Shown: positions 1-12,098 of the stretch, piece by piece
Layout of the letters: each line of letters begins with the position of its first letter
How positions within the stretch are numbered: the first letter of the stretch is position 1
Source: Verrucomicrobiia bacterium
GTDB lineage: Bacteria > Verrucomicrobiota > Verrucomicrobiia > Opitutales > Opitutaceae
DNA: 64,000 bases
Reading direction: 5' to 3'
Assembly: GCA_011525695.1 (NCBI GenBank)
Contig: WYBX01000018.1
Coordinates: 1-64,000 of the forward strand
Made by a program: the position numbers and the translations under genes
The notes under the pieces: model-generated
Told to the model about the DNA's origin: nothing
What the model saw: only the letters and a program-made list of their open reading frames with translations
Databases searched by the model: none

Positions 1-213
1 GTGCGTCGGGAAGTGACTAGGTCGGGACTACACGCCCTTTGGAAAATCCGAGCGCTGCAATCCAATCGTTTAGATCGCGCCGCCCTTCAAAAATAGTCGC
101 TTTCCGTCCCCAGTTGCGGAATTCGGGATAGCCTCAAATGCGTCAGGCCGGAAGCGAAGCACTTAGCCTGCATCCATCCGGCGCGAAACGGTCTGGGTCT
201 GCTGCGGCAGCGC
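1..213. other. Left-edge noncoding stretch
   Basis: The first 213 bases lie downstream of a leftward receiver gene and hold no convincing reading frame, RNA gene or repeat. I see no clear hairpin followed by a T-run that would serve as its terminator. Confidence 0.4.
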
Positions 214-693
214 TCAGGTCCGCTTGGGCGGTGGACGCCGCAGCGGAGTGTCAGTCATCGTGACGTTCTGAGTTCGCGCGGCGGCGGGGAACAACTGGTG
301 GAGGATTTCACGGAGGGCGGACGGGTATACGGGCTTGTAGAGTACCCGATCCACCTTCAAGCGCGCGTAATTGGCGGCGAGATCAGCGCTGAGATCAGAA
401 CTGAAAACCATGATTTTTCCCGGAAATTCGAGCTCCCGCAGCCGGGTGACGAGTTCGAGCCCGTTCAGGTTCGGCATTCGATGATCGGTGATGACGAGAT
501 CAAATGTCGGGTCGGCCATCACGCGGTGGAGCGCGAGGAGCCCGTCGGCGACGCACTCGATGCCGTGGCCGTCGCGGCTCAACGAGATGCGGGCCAGTTC
601 ACGAAGCTCCTGCACATCGTCAGCATAGAGAATGCGCAGGAACCGCTTCGGCGCGGGCACCGGCGGAAGATGGACGTGATCAGGGGCCGTCAT
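214..693 (-). CDS. Stand-alone response-regulator receiver protein
   Basis: This 159-residue protein is a single CheY-like receiver domain (about residues 19-137) with short disordered tails and no output domain. The acidic pair D25-D26, the phospho-acceptor D70 in the TDHRMP context and the conserved lysine in YKP (K120) are all present, so it should be phosphorylatable. Such proteins pass a phosphate or bind a partner rather than DNA. No histidine kinase is adjacent, so the partner is unknown. The C-terminal tail (RRPPPKRT) is basic and proline-rich. The ATG at 693 is the only sensible start. A second lone receiver lies at 35591. Confidence 0.85.
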   Translation of the reverse strand: MTAPDHVHLPPVPAPKRFLRILYADDVQELRELARISLSRDGHGIECVADGLLALHRVMADPTFDLVITDHRMPNLNGLELVTRLRELEFPGKIMVFSSDLSADLAANYARLKVDRVLYKPVYPSALREILHQLFPAAARTQNVTMTDTPLRRPPPKRT

Positions 694-868
694 GGAGCAT
701 CTCGACAGACTGGTGGACTGTCGGCCGGTTCTTCCGAAGGCGTGCTAAAAATGCATCAAATCGGGAACCGAGTCTGGCCCCGGAGATCCTTCGACGCGGG
801 TGTCCGGCTGTCACGCAACGGGGAGTTCTATTTCCGAGGCTCTGCCCAGGCCCCAGGCGAGACGATCG

Positions 869-2413
869 TCACGGGAGGACGTTACGATAACTCACAAAGG
901 CGACTTCCCGGCTGTCCGGTGACCAGGAGGGGACGTTGATGGTGCCCTGGCCGCCAAACAGGGTCGCGATGGTTTTGGGAACTCCTCCAGCAAGCGGCAT
1001 GAGTCGCAGCGTCACATTCTTGTCGGACGGGTGGCCTTTGACACTTCCCTCGTACGAGAGGAACACCAGCCACTTCCCGTCCGGCGAGGGATGCGGAAAC
1101 CAATCGCCAAAATTCTCATCGGTTGTGACCCGCTCCTGTTGCGTGCCGTCGGGGTTCATCCGCCAGATCTGCATCACTCCAGATCGTTCCGAGTTGAAAT
1201 AGATCTTCGTCCCGTCGGCGGTGAATTCGCAGCCGTCGTCAAGCCCTTCCGCCGTCGTGAGTCTGATCTCGTCCCCGCCGGCGGTCGGAATGGCGTAGAC
1301 ATCGAAGTTTCCCTGACGTCGCGCGCAGTAGATCAACGTTCTCCCATCCGGAGACCAGCCATGCCAATATGACGGACCGAGTGGAGTCACCAGCCGGGGC
1401 TCGCCGCCCGTGATCGGAAGGACGAAGATCTTGGAGCCATCCGGTGCGACATTCGAGCTGATCGCGAGCCAGCGCCCGTCGAATGAAATGCCATGGTCAT
1501 TGTTGCATTTGTCGGCCGCGCCGGTGTTGAGCTGCCGGGGCTCCCCACCCGAGGTCGGGATGGTGTAAATGCGGCCATGCTTATTGATGTAGAACAGCCT
1601 GCCGTCGGGCGACCAGTTGGGCGCCTCGAACGTCGAGCGCTCACGATGGATTACGCGCCGCTCGCCCGTCTCAATCGCGACGACCTCCAGGCTGGTCTCG
1701 CGCACGCGTTTCTCGTCTGGTCTGGCGGCCCGCTGCGTCAGCTGCACATTGGAGATCAGCGCGGTCTCGAGGTTGGCCGCATTGTGGGCGCTCACGGCGA
1801 CACCGACCCGGACCGGATCCGGCAGGGCGAGCGACACGGCGCCGATGGGTTGAAACGAGTTGCCATCCTTCGAAACGGATCCGGTGAACACGTCACCGTC
1901 GCGCTCGAGTCGAATTCTCGCCGGAGCTTTGATCGGTGTGCGCACTCCCTGGGTGAGCCCGCCTTTCGTGGCGCGGAATTGCAGCTCGATCAATCCGTCG
2001 CCGTGCACGGCGATATCGACGTAGGGTGCGTCCGGCTCCAGTCCCTGGCGGACCATGGCGCAGGCTTTCCGGTGCGGTTCCTCGCTGGTGCCAACCCAAT
2101 CGACATCCAGGGTGAAGGCCAGGTCACCGGAGAGTTGCCGGCTGAGGAAGTGAAATGCGTCCTCCCGGCCCCAGATATTGGCTCCGCCGCCAGTAATCCG
2201 ATAATGGTCACCGCGAAATTCCGAGGAACCGGCACGGGCCGTTCGACCGATGTCGGCCGCCTGTTCGAATTCTCCAATTGGCGCGGCGTCAGCCATCGCC
2301 GTCGAAGCCAGGAGCAGTGAGATCAGCCGGCCGCGCCAGCGGCTGCGGAAGGGCGGTTTCGGGCGGCTACCGCCAGGGATGCGCCTCATCGTCGGGGTAG
2401 CGATTCGGTTCAT
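869..2413 (-). CDS. Secreted TolB-like beta-propeller protein with N-terminal jelly-roll-like domain
   Basis: The product is about 514 residues when started at the ATG at 2413; an upstream in-frame ATG at 2452 adds 13 residues without clear function. A signal peptide follows (basic segment, then LISLLLASTAMADAAP), so it is exported. The next 180 residues, with alternating strands and few charges, resemble DUF1349-type concanavalin-like folds. The rest carries at least five PD40/WD40-like repeats recognisable as SPDGR or SPDGK followed by a strand, ending at SPDSREVAFVSYRN. The domain mix is like TolB-type periplasmic propellers that bind proteins or glycans. No catalytic motif is evident and the specific role is unknown. 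It follows the metH genes in the same direction, with the gap too short to exclude co-transcription. Confidence 0.75.
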   Translation of the reverse strand: MNRIATPTMRRIPGGSRPKPPFRSRWRGRLISLLLASTAMADAAPIGEFEQAADIGRTARAGSSEFRGDHYRITGGGANIWGREDAFHFLSRQLSGDLAFTLDVDWVGTSEEPHRKACAMVRQGLEPDAPYVDIAVHGDGLIELQFRATKGGLTQGVRTPIKAPARIRLERDGDVFTGSVSKDGNSFQPIGAVSLALPDPVRVGVAVSAHNAANLETALISNVQLTQRAARPDEKRVRETSLEVVAIETGERRVIHRERSTFEAPNWSPDGRLFYINKHGRIYTIPTSGGEPRQLNTGAADKCNNDHGISFDGRWLAISSNVAPDGSKIFVLPITGGEPRLVTPLGPSYWHGWSPDGRTLIYCARRQGNFDVYAIPTAGGDEIRLTTAEGLDDGCEFTADGTKIYFNSERSGVMQIWRMNPDGTQQERVTTDENFGDWFPHPSPDGKWLVFLSYEGSVKGHPSDKNVTLRLMPLAGGVPKTIATLFGGQGTINVPSWSPDSREVAFVSYRNVLP

Positions 2414-2488
2414 GGTCGCACCTTGGCAGCCGTCCCAGTCGACGGCTACCAAAATCCTGTCGCCCTGCAGGTTAATGTAAAACGGCGA

Positions 2489-5182
<2,694 letters not shown>

Positions 5183-5296
5183 CTGGTGACGCTGGGTCAG
5201 GTGGATTCAAATTGAACTCGTGGGCGTGGCATAGGCCGACACTTTCGGTGCAGCGGGCGGACGGGGCCGCGAGGCGGGGGCTTTCGCCTGGACTCC

Positions 5297-6379
5297 TCAA
5301 GTCACGACCAGCGGCTCCAGTCCGCTGAGCCGCAGCGCCGGCCGGGCGGCGGGCACGGTCCGCGGGCGGCGCCCGCGGACGGCCTGCGCGATGGCGGCGA
5401 TATGGTCCGGGGTGGATCCGCAGCAGCCTCCGACAAGGTTGACCCAGCCCCGGGCCGCGAATTCGCCCAGCACCCTCGCCATGTCGGCCGGGCTTTCGTC
5501 GTATTCGCCAAATGCATTCGGCAACCCCGCGTTGGGATAGCAGCTCGTGTAGCATGCCGCGATCTGCGACAGTTCCTCGACGTAGGGGCGCATTGCCTCG
5601 GCGCCGAGCGCGCAGTTGATGCCGACTGAAAACGGCTTGGCGTGGGCCACGCTTTGATAAAATGCACCGATGGTCTGGCCGGAAAGTGTGCGGCCGGACC
5701 CGTCGGTGATGGTGACGCTGACCATCACCGGCACCCGTGAATCCCGGCCGCGGGCCTCAAACACCTGCTCGATCGCGAACAACGCCGCCTTGGCGTTCAG
5801 CGTGTCAAAGATGGTCTCGACGAGCAGCGTGTCGACTCCACCGTCGAGCAGTGCCTCCACCTGCTCGGTGTAGGCGCTCACGACCTGCTCCCAGGTGACC
5901 GCGCGGTAATCCGGCCGGTTGACGTCTGGCGACAGCGAGAGCGTGCGATTGAGCGGCCCGATGGCACCGGCGACGAAGCAGCGCCGGCCCGGCGTGAGTC
6001 TTTCCGCCGACTGGGCTGCGCGGCGGGCGCAGCCGGCGGCGGCGAGGTTGAGGTCACGAACTGCAGCCTCCAACCGGTAGTCCGCCTGGGCGATGCGGGT
6101 GGCGCTGAACGTGTTGGTTTCAACGATGTCCGATCCGGCGGCGAAGTAGTCGCGATGAATCTTCTCGATCGCTTCGGGCTGGGTGAGGGACAGCAGATCG
6201 TTGTTTCCCTGGACGTCGTGGGGGTGATCCTGGAACCGGGTGCCGCGGAAATCCGGTTCCTTGAACCCGAGTTGCTGGATCATTGAGCCCATGGCGCCGT
6301 CAAGGAGGACGATGCGGGATGCAAAAAGCAGCCGCAGCGCATCTTCAGCGCCGGGTGGAGGGAGGGTGGGAGGGCTCAT
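5297..6379 (-). CDS. metH: Homocysteine S-methyltransferase domain protein (N-terminal part of split MetH)
   Basis: A 360-residue zinc-dependent homocysteine-binding barrel equivalent to the first domain of MetH. It begins with the LLDGAMGSMIQ motif (about residues 25-35) and carries the three zinc cysteines, C256 in GINCALGA and C319-C320 in VGGCCGSTP. It should bind and activate homocysteine for methylation by the B12 protein encoded directly downstream. A start at 6424 is also open, but the 15 extra residues are not conserved-looking and the ATG at 6379 fits the family. Length and content match the first domain of full MetH exactly, which supports a split enzyme rather than a separate betaine or SMM methyltransferase. 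Confidence 0.9.
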   Translation of the reverse strand: MSPPTLPPPGAEDALRLLFASRIVLLDGAMGSMIQQLGFKEPDFRGTRFQDHPHDVQGNNDLLSLTQPEAIEKIHRDYFAAGSDIVETNTFSATRIAQADYRLEAAVRDLNLAAAGCARRAAQSAERLTPGRRCFVAGAIGPLNRTLSLSPDVNRPDYRAVTWEQVVSAYTEQVEALLDGGVDTLLVETIFDTLNAKAALFAIEQVFEARGRDSRVPVMVSVTITDGSGRTLSGQTIGAFYQSVAHAKPFSVGINCALGAEAMRPYVEELSQIAACYTSCYPNAGLPNAFGEYDESPADMARVLGEFAARGWVNLVGGCCGSTPDHIAAIAQAVRGRRPRTVPAARPALRLSGLEPLVVT

Positions 6380-6499
6380 GACGGCTGCACCGTAGGATGC
6401 GCGGCGCGGTTTGCAAGGCGACATATCTACGAATCGGAATGCGTTGATGCATTAATCTGACCCTGCCGGCAGATCGCCATTGCATCCCTGGCGCGTGCC
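6380..6499. other. Intergenic region left of the riboswitch
   Basis: This short stretch separates the leftward metH N-part from the rightward riboswitch and must hold at least one promoter for each direction. I could not fix a -35/-10 pair with confidence on either strand. Confidence 0.3.
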
Positions 6500-6625
6500 G
6501 TCTGAGGCTGCAGGGGTTGGGCGTTCTTTCTCGTCCGGTCAGCAGGGAAGGCCGTGAAATCCGGCCACAGTTGCGCTGCGGTAACGCATGACAAGCCCCC
6601 AGCACGCCAGCCTGGCGTGTGCCAA
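6500..6625 (+). ncRNA. Cobalamin riboswitch
   Basis: The hallmark core of adenosylcobalamin-type riboswitches is readable on the plus strand: GGGAAGGCCGTGAAATCCGG at 6545-6564, then the ACAGTTGCGCTGCGGTAACG segment at 6567-6586, and a B12-box-like AGCCTGGCGTGTGCC at 6609-6623. The box is one base shorter than consensus. The order and spacing fit the class. It points toward the BtuB-like gene that follows, so B12 should repress receptor synthesis. A hairpin at 6631-6650 (TTTCCGG-CCGGT-CCGGAAA) follows at once and may be part of the expression platform; it lacks a U-tract. Exact 5' boundary is approximate. Confidence 0.85.
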
Positions 6626-6972
6626 GCCAGTTTCCGGCCGGTCCGGAAATGAAGGCCGGGGGCAAGGAAAACGCGCGCGCGGCACGCAGGAGCAGGAGAC
6701 AGGCGATGGGTGACGCGAACCCGGGCATCGATGGATGCCATGGATTGCGAAGCCACGTTCGTCGGGATCCGGAAACTTGCGGGCGGCACGTGTGCGAGTG
6801 CGGAGTCCGAATATCTGCCCCGGGTTAACTCACGCGTCCGTCGCGAACATTGCGCGTGGCGGATCGCGAAAACTTCATCGCAAAAATGAAGCGTGAGAGT
6901 GGTCAGGCCATGTTGGCCGCGGCGTCGCCGCAGTCCAGCGCGGCGGTCTGCTCTTTCCGCACCTCCGCAGAC

Positions 6973-8838
6973 ATGATCACTTCATCAAGAGCGCCGGCGC
7001 GCCTCGCGTGCACGGTTCTGTTAATTTTCGGCGGCCCCGGCGGGGCGGCCTCTGGTCTGGCCCAGCCACCGCCCATCCAGCTCGAGCCGGTGGTGACGAC
7101 CGCGACCCGCACGGGCGCGGAAATCCGCACGATAGGTTCGGCAGTCGAAGTCATCGCCGCTGCGGATCTTGCCCGGCGGCAGGTGCACTCCCTGGCCGGG
7201 GCACTGGGGGGCATTGCCGGCGCACCCCATTTCGCCTCCGGGGCGCCGGGGGCGCTCGCCTCGGTTTTCCTGCGCGGCGCAAATTCGAACCAGGCCCTCT
7301 TTCTGGTCGACGGAATCCGGCTGAACGATCCGAACACCGATTACGCCGTGTGGCTGGGTGGCGCGCCGGTGAGCCCGGGCGACAGCGTGGAGATTGCGCG
7401 GGGTCCACAAAGCACGCTCTACGGCGCGGAGGCGGTGGGTGGCGTGGTGGCCCTGCGCGCCCGGCGGGGGGCGGGAGTGCCGGCAGGAAGCATCGGTTTC
7501 GAGGTCGGGAGTTTTGGCACCGTGCGGGGCACGCTGGCGGCCGAGGGTGAGCGCGGCCGCACCGCCTTCAACCTGTCGGCGCACGTCGGCCACACGGACA
7601 ATGAACGCGCCAACAATGGCTTTGACTCCAGCCAGCTGGCGCTGCGCGTCGACCGGGCGATCCATCCGCGGTTGGCCACCGGCGCCACGCTCCGCTGGTT
7701 CCACGGGGCCTATGGCGATCCGGGTGACCGTCACACGAACGACCCTGACAACCGATCGCGCGAGGACAACCTCCTGGCCACCGCCTTTGCTGATTTCCGG
7801 ACGGCGGGCAAATTGACCGGCCGGATCCTGCTGGGCGGCCAGGATCGGCGTTATGTATCGGAGAATCCATCACCGGGCGCGGCGGCGCAGATTACGGAAG
7901 TCCGGAACCGGCGCGCGGTGCTCGATGCCCAGGCGACCTATAGCGGGGTGGCGCGGCACCGGATCACGGGGGGCGCCACGCTCGAGGGCAGTCACGCCCG
8001 CAACACGGGCTTCGGCGACGTGGATGAGCAGCAGCGTAGCATTGCGCTGTTCGCGCAGGATGAGTACTCGCCGCGGGAAGACGTCTTTTTCACCCTCGGG
8101 CTCCGCCATGACGACTTCGAAACTTTCGGGCGCGCGACGACCGGGCGGGCCACGGCGGCCTGGCTGCCGTCCGATCGGCGGCTGAAACTGCGCGCGACGT
8201 ACGGCACCGGCTTCCGTTCGCCCAGCTTCCTGGATCTCTTTGGCCGCAGTTCGTTCTACCACGGCAATCCGGCGCTCCGGCCGGAGCGGGCGCGCGGCTG
8301 GGATGCCGGGATGGATTATTATCTGCCGCGGCAGGCGGGCGTGCTGAGCGCTACCTGGTTCGAGACCCGGCTCGCGGACCTCATCACCAGCACGGCGGAT
8401 TTTCGCAGCGTGGAGAACATCCAGCGGGCGCGGACGCGTGGGTGCGAGGTGTCGATGCGGGCGGAGACTCGGGGAGGGACGGCGTTGCGTGGAAGCTATA
8501 CCTGGCTCGAGGCCGTGAACCTCACGGCGGGCACGCGGCTTCTCCGGCGCCCGCGGCACCAGGCAGCCGTGGACATGGGGCGTGACGTGGGCCGCGGGGT
8601 GAACGTGGGCGCCGGGCTGGCATGGACGGCCGGTCGCGAGGATGTTGATGCCGCGACGTTCGCCACGATCGCGGGCGAGGATTTCACCGTCGTCCGCGTG
8701 TATGGCGCGTGGGAGGTGTCGCAACGCATCACGTTGAGGCTGCGTTTCGAAAACCTGCTGGACGAGTCGTATGAGGAAGTGAACGGCTATCCGGCGCTCG
8801 GGTTCGGAGCGTTTGCGCGGATCGAGTGGCGGCTTTAG
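6973..8838 (+). CDS. btuB: TonB-dependent outer-membrane receptor, BtuB-like (cobalamin uptake)
   Basis: The 621-residue product has a signal peptide (RLACTVLLIFGGPGGAASGLAQ), a TonB box-like segment EPVVTTATRT at about 38-47, a plug domain with the LFLVDGIRLNDP motif, and a 22-strand barrel typical of BtuB, closing near the C-terminus with NLLDESYEEVNGYPALG. It is expected to move vitamin B12 across the outer membrane using TonB energy. The preceding cobalamin riboswitch strongly supports B12 as the substrate. Several in-frame starts exist (6850, 6886, 6907 region, 6973); 6973 is chosen because it puts the signal peptide near the N-terminus, although no strong ribosome site is visible. No BtuFCD transporter is in the window. 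Confidence 0.85.
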   Translation: MITSSRAPARLACTVLLIFGGPGGAASGLAQPPPIQLEPVVTTATRTGAEIRTIGSAVEVIAAADLARRQVHSLAGALGGIAGAPHFASGAPGALASVFLRGANSNQALFLVDGIRLNDPNTDYAVWLGGAPVSPGDSVEIARGPQSTLYGAEAVGGVVALRARRGAGVPAGSIGFEVGSFGTVRGTLAAEGERGRTAFNLSAHVGHTDNERANNGFDSSQLALRVDRAIHPRLATGATLRWFHGAYGDPGDRHTNDPDNRSREDNLLATAFADFRTAGKLTGRILLGGQDRRYVSENPSPGAAAQITEVRNRRAVLDAQATYSGVARHRITGGATLEGSHARNTGFGDVDEQQRSIALFAQDEYSPREDVFFTLGLRHDDFETFGRATTGRATAAWLPSDRRLKLRATYGTGFRSPSFLDLFGRSSFYHGNPALRPERARGWDAGMDYYLPRQAGVLSATWFETRLADLITSTADFRSVENIQRARTRGCEVSMRAETRGGTALRGSYTWLEAVNLTAGTRLLRRPRHQAAVDMGRDVGRGVNVGAGLAWTAGREDVDAATFATIAGEDFTVVRVYGAWEVSQRITLRLRFENLLDESYEEVNGYPALGFGAFARIEWRL

Positions 8839-8889
8839 TTCCCGCCACTTCGCGGCGCTGAACTGCAAATTGGCCAGCCCCGATACCTC

Positions 8890-10335
8890 TCAGCCCGGCA
8901 GGGGAAAGCGAATGGAGGCCAGCGAACTCCCGATGGTGTCAATCACGCTGCCGGGTGTGACACCGAGGGCCGTGATCCCGAGGATGAGCAGCACACAGAG
9001 CGCCACCGTGGAAGGCGTCAGCCGGATCACGATTGGGCGCTCGTCGCCTTCGCCGAAGAAGGCGGCGCGGACGATCCGCAGATAGTAATAGATGGCCACC
9101 GCCGAGTTGATCACCGTGATGACCACCAGGGCGAGATGGCCCCGGGCGAGGGCCGCGGTGAGCAGGCTCAGTTTGCCCATGAAGCCGACAAACGGGGGCA
9201 GGCCGGCCAGGGCAAAGATCCCGACCAGCAGGGTGAGGGCGAGGAGCGGCGAGCGGCGGTGCAGGCCTGCCAGATCATTGATCGCGACGTTGGTGCCGTC
9301 GCGCGCGACCTGACAGATGACCACGAAGCAGGCCAAAACCATCAACATGTAGCCGCAGATGTAATACAGGGCGGCGGCGAACCCGGCGTCATCCAGCGCC
9401 ACGAACCCGACCAGGGCGTAGCCGGCGTGGGCGATGCCCGAGAAACCCAGCAGCCGTTTGAGATCGGTCTGCACCAGGGCGATCAGGTTACCATAGACCA
9501 TCGAGGCGATGGCGAGGGTGGTGAGCAGCAGCGCGAACGTCGCATGGTCCGGCGTGGCGAGCGAGAGCAGCCGCACCAGCACGGCCACCGCCCCGACCTT
9601 CGGCAGCGAGGCGATCAGGCTGGCCGTCTCGTTGGCGGCGCCCTGATAGACATCGGGGGTCCAGAAGTGAAACGGGAAGACGGCGAGTTTGTAGAGCAGG
9701 CCGGCGAGGGTGAGGGCGAGCCCCACGATGCCAAGCGGTGAGCCGAGCAGTGCCGGCAGCTTTTCCAGGATGACGGGAAGCGCGGTGGAACCGGTGAGGC
9801 CGAACAGGTAGCTCATCCCGAACAGCATGACCCCGGTGGCGGCGACCCCGAACATCAGGTATTTGATGGCCGATTCCATCTGGGCCTGCTGCTGCGCGCG
9901 CTCCCGCCGCATCGGGACAAGGAGGTAAAGCGCAAACGACGACAGTTCCAGCGCCACCACGAGGGGGATGAGATCGATGCTGCTCACCAGCAGGACGAGC
10001 CCGGTGACACTCAGGGTGAGAAAGAGATAATATTCCGGCTTGGCCTCACCGCGGATGTCGCGGAGTTCGCCGCTCAGCAAGCCGACACAGAGGAAACCGA
10101 ACGCCAGCGTCGTCTTGAGGAACTGGGAGAACGGGTCGACGCGGTAGGCGCCGTCGAAGAGCACGATCTGCTGGCTGAACGTGAAGAGCGAGCCGATCAG
10201 CACGAGCGCGGCGGTCACCAGCGTGATGCTGCGCGCGGCCCGGACGGACGCATCCGCAATGGCCGCCAGGAAGAGCCCGAGGGCGCCGGCGAGCAGGACA
10301 AGCTCGGGGAGAAAGGCGAGGAAGGCGGAGTTCAT
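8890..10335 (-). CDS. nuoN: NADH-quinone oxidoreductase-type complex I subunit N
   Basis: A 481-residue integral membrane protein with about 14 hydrophobic helices and the proton-antiporter domain. The conserved helix-5 glutamate (VVALELSSFALY) and the helix with GLLYKLAVFPFHFWTPDVYQG are visible and belong to the proton path. It is the last gene of the leftward nuo operon, 12 bases after nuoM. It forms the antiporter-like subunit nearest the NuoK side of the membrane arm. Length is normal for the family. It ends convergently with btuB with only about 50 bases between the stops. Confidence 0.95.
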   Translation of the reverse strand: MNSAFLAFLPELVLLAGALGLFLAAIADASVRAARSITLVTAALVLIGSLFTFSQQIVLFDGAYRVDPFSQFLKTTLAFGFLCVGLLSGELRDIRGEAKPEYYLFLTLSVTGLVLLVSSIDLIPLVVALELSSFALYLLVPMRRERAQQQAQMESAIKYLMFGVAATGVMLFGMSYLFGLTGSTALPVILEKLPALLGSPLGIVGLALTLAGLLYKLAVFPFHFWTPDVYQGAANETASLIASLPKVGAVAVLVRLLSLATPDHATFALLLTTLAIASMVYGNLIALVQTDLKRLLGFSGIAHAGYALVGFVALDDAGFAAALYYICGYMLMVLACFVVICQVARDGTNVAINDLAGLHRRSPLLALTLLVGIFALAGLPPFVGFMGKLSLLTAALARGHLALVVITVINSAVAIYYYLRIVRAAFFGEGDERPIVIRLTPSTVALCVLLILGITALGVTPGSVIDTIGSSLASIRFPLPG

Positions 10336-10347
10336 CAGGGCAATCGG

Positions 10348-11847
10348 CTAGGGCAGCGCCGCAACCTGCGTCAGGACGGGGTTGGCCTGCTGGACCAGAT
10401 TCAGCACGGAGGCGTGCATGAGGCGGAGGATCGGCTGCGGATTCAGCCCAATCCAGAAGACGAAGATTACGAGCGGGGCGAACATCGCGATTTCGCGGAA
10501 GTTCAAGTCGAGGAGCTTGGAATGGTCCGGGTTGTGCGTGCCGCCGTAGGCGAGCTTTTGCAGCATCCGCAGGTTGTAGGCGGCAGCGGCGACAATCCCC
10601 GGCACGACACAGGCGATGAGCAGCGTGGAAATCTTGAACCCGCCGGCCAGGACGAGCAGTTCGCCGACGAAGCTGTTGGTGCCCGGAAAGGCGAGCGAGG
10701 AGAGGCAGAAGACGCCGAAGCAGGTGGCAAAGATCGGCATCTGCCGGCCGATGCCGGCCGCGGCGCTGATCTCGCGGCTGTGCACCCGCTCATAGATGAG
10801 CCCGACGACCATGAAGAGTCCCCCCGTCGTGATGCCGTGGTTGATCATCACCAGGGTGGCGCCCTCGATTCCGCCCGAGTTGAGGGCAAAGATGCCGAGC
10901 GTCGCGAAGCCCATGTGGCTGACGCTCGAGTAGGCGACGAGTTTCTTGAGATCGGACTGGGCCAGTGCAGCGAAGCCGCCGTAGAGGATGGCCGCCACGG
11001 ACAACCACATGACGTACGGGGCGAACTCCTGCACCGCATGCGGCGTGATGGGCAGTGCGAAGCGGATGAACCCGTACGTTCCCATCTTCAGGAGGATGCT
11101 GGCGAGCAGGACACTGCCGGCGGTCGGGGCCTCGACATGCGCGGCGGGGAGCCAGGTGTGAAATGGGAACATCGGCACCTTGATCGCGAAGGAGATGAAG
11201 AAGGCGCCGAATACCCATGCCTGGAACCCGGCCCCGAGCGGGTGTCCCATCGTGGCGGGGAGGCTGAACGTGCCGGTCTCCAGCCGCAGCGCGATGAGCG
11301 CGACCAGCAGGAAGACCGAACCGGCCATCGTGTAGATGAAGAACTTGAGCGAGGCGTAGATCCGCCGCGGGCCACCCCACACGCCGATCAGCAGGGCCAT
11401 CGGGATGAGCATGGCCTCCCAGAAGACGAAGAAGAGAATCGTATCCAGCGCGCAGAATACGCCGATCATGGTCGTTTCCATCAGCAGCAGCGCGATCAGG
11501 AACTCGCGCACACGATGCTTGATATAGCTCCACGATGCGAGCACGCAGAGGGGAGCAATCAGGGTCGTGAGCAGCACGAGCAGCAGGCTGATCCCGTCGA
11601 CCCCCAGGGTGTAGTTGATCTCCAGCGCGGGGATCCACGCGGCATGTTCCACGAACTGGAAGGCATGGGTGCCGGAGTCGAAACGCGGGAGCAGCAGCAG
11701 TGAGAACAGCGCCGCCGTCGTCGTGAAACCGAGGGTCCACCAGCGTTGGACTTGCTCGCTCCGCAGCAGGCCGAGCACGACGAGCGCCGCCAGCGGGCTG
11801 AAGATCAGCGTGCTGAGAAAGGGGAAGGCATCGGTGGGGGCGGTCAT
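10348..11847 (-). CDS. nuoM: Complex I subunit M
   Basis: A 499-residue antiporter-like membrane subunit with the usual NuoM landmarks: FFVFWEAMLIPMALLIGVWG carrying the helix-5 glutamate, KVPMFPFHTWLPAAHVEAPTAGSV, and DLKKLVAYSSVSHMGF. These hold the acidic and lysine residues of the half-channels. It ends with TAG. The gene lies between nuoL and nuoN, and the 251-base gap before it, unusual in this dense operon, is filled by an inverted-repeat element. Function is proton or sodium translocation driven by quinone reduction. Confidence 0.95.
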   Translation of the reverse strand: MTAPTDAFPFLSTLIFSPLAALVVLGLLRSEQVQRWWTLGFTTTAALFSLLLLPRFDSGTHAFQFVEHAAWIPALEINYTLGVDGISLLLVLLTTLIAPLCVLASWSYIKHRVREFLIALLLMETTMIGVFCALDTILFFVFWEAMLIPMALLIGVWGGPRRIYASLKFFIYTMAGSVFLLVALIALRLETGTFSLPATMGHPLGAGFQAWVFGAFFISFAIKVPMFPFHTWLPAAHVEAPTAGSVLLASILLKMGTYGFIRFALPITPHAVQEFAPYVMWLSVAAILYGGFAALAQSDLKKLVAYSSVSHMGFATLGIFALNSGGIEGATLVMINHGITTGGLFMVVGLIYERVHSREISAAAGIGRQMPIFATCFGVFCLSSLAFPGTNSFVGELLVLAGGFKISTLLIACVVPGIVAAAAYNLRMLQKLAYGGTHNPDHSKLLDLNFREIAMFAPLVIFVFWIGLNPQPILRLMHASVLNLVQQANPVLTQVAALP

Positions 11848-11863
11848 GCGAAAGCGGATTGGG

Positions 11864-12077
11864 ACACAGAGGTCACGGAGGTGGCACGGAGGTCACAGAG
11901 CTGCGACGCCGCGACCAGGCCTCCAAGACATTGTTCGGAAGGCAGCGGAGGAAACGGAGTGGATGAATTCCTGTGACCGGCTCTTGACCTCGAAGTGGTC
12001 AAACGAACGATCCGGACGTTCCATTCCGGCATCTCATGCCTCTGTGACCTCCGGTTCGTCCTCTGTGAGCTCTGTGT
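11864..12077. repeat. Inverted-repeat element inside the nuo operon
   Basis: Two arms, 11864-11900 and 12040-12077, are imperfect reverse complements. The outer eight bases (ACACAGAG) and the inner twelve (GAGGTCACAGAG) match perfectly; the middle is looser. The 139-base core between them has no coding signature. The arms themselves are made of repeated CACAGAGG/CACGGAGG words. It occupies almost the whole gap between nuoL and nuoM and would form a long stem in the transcript. It may be a nonautonomous repeat or a message-processing element. Confidence 0.7.
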
Positions 12078-12098
12078 CATCGGTATTGGGTTTTTGAC

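Noticed and set aside
5183-5299. Recoding of the two TGA codons to join the metH parts (selenocysteine or readthrough)
   Set aside because: Both parts are complete domain units, the second has its own ATG, and no SECIS-like hairpin or Sec gene is visible.
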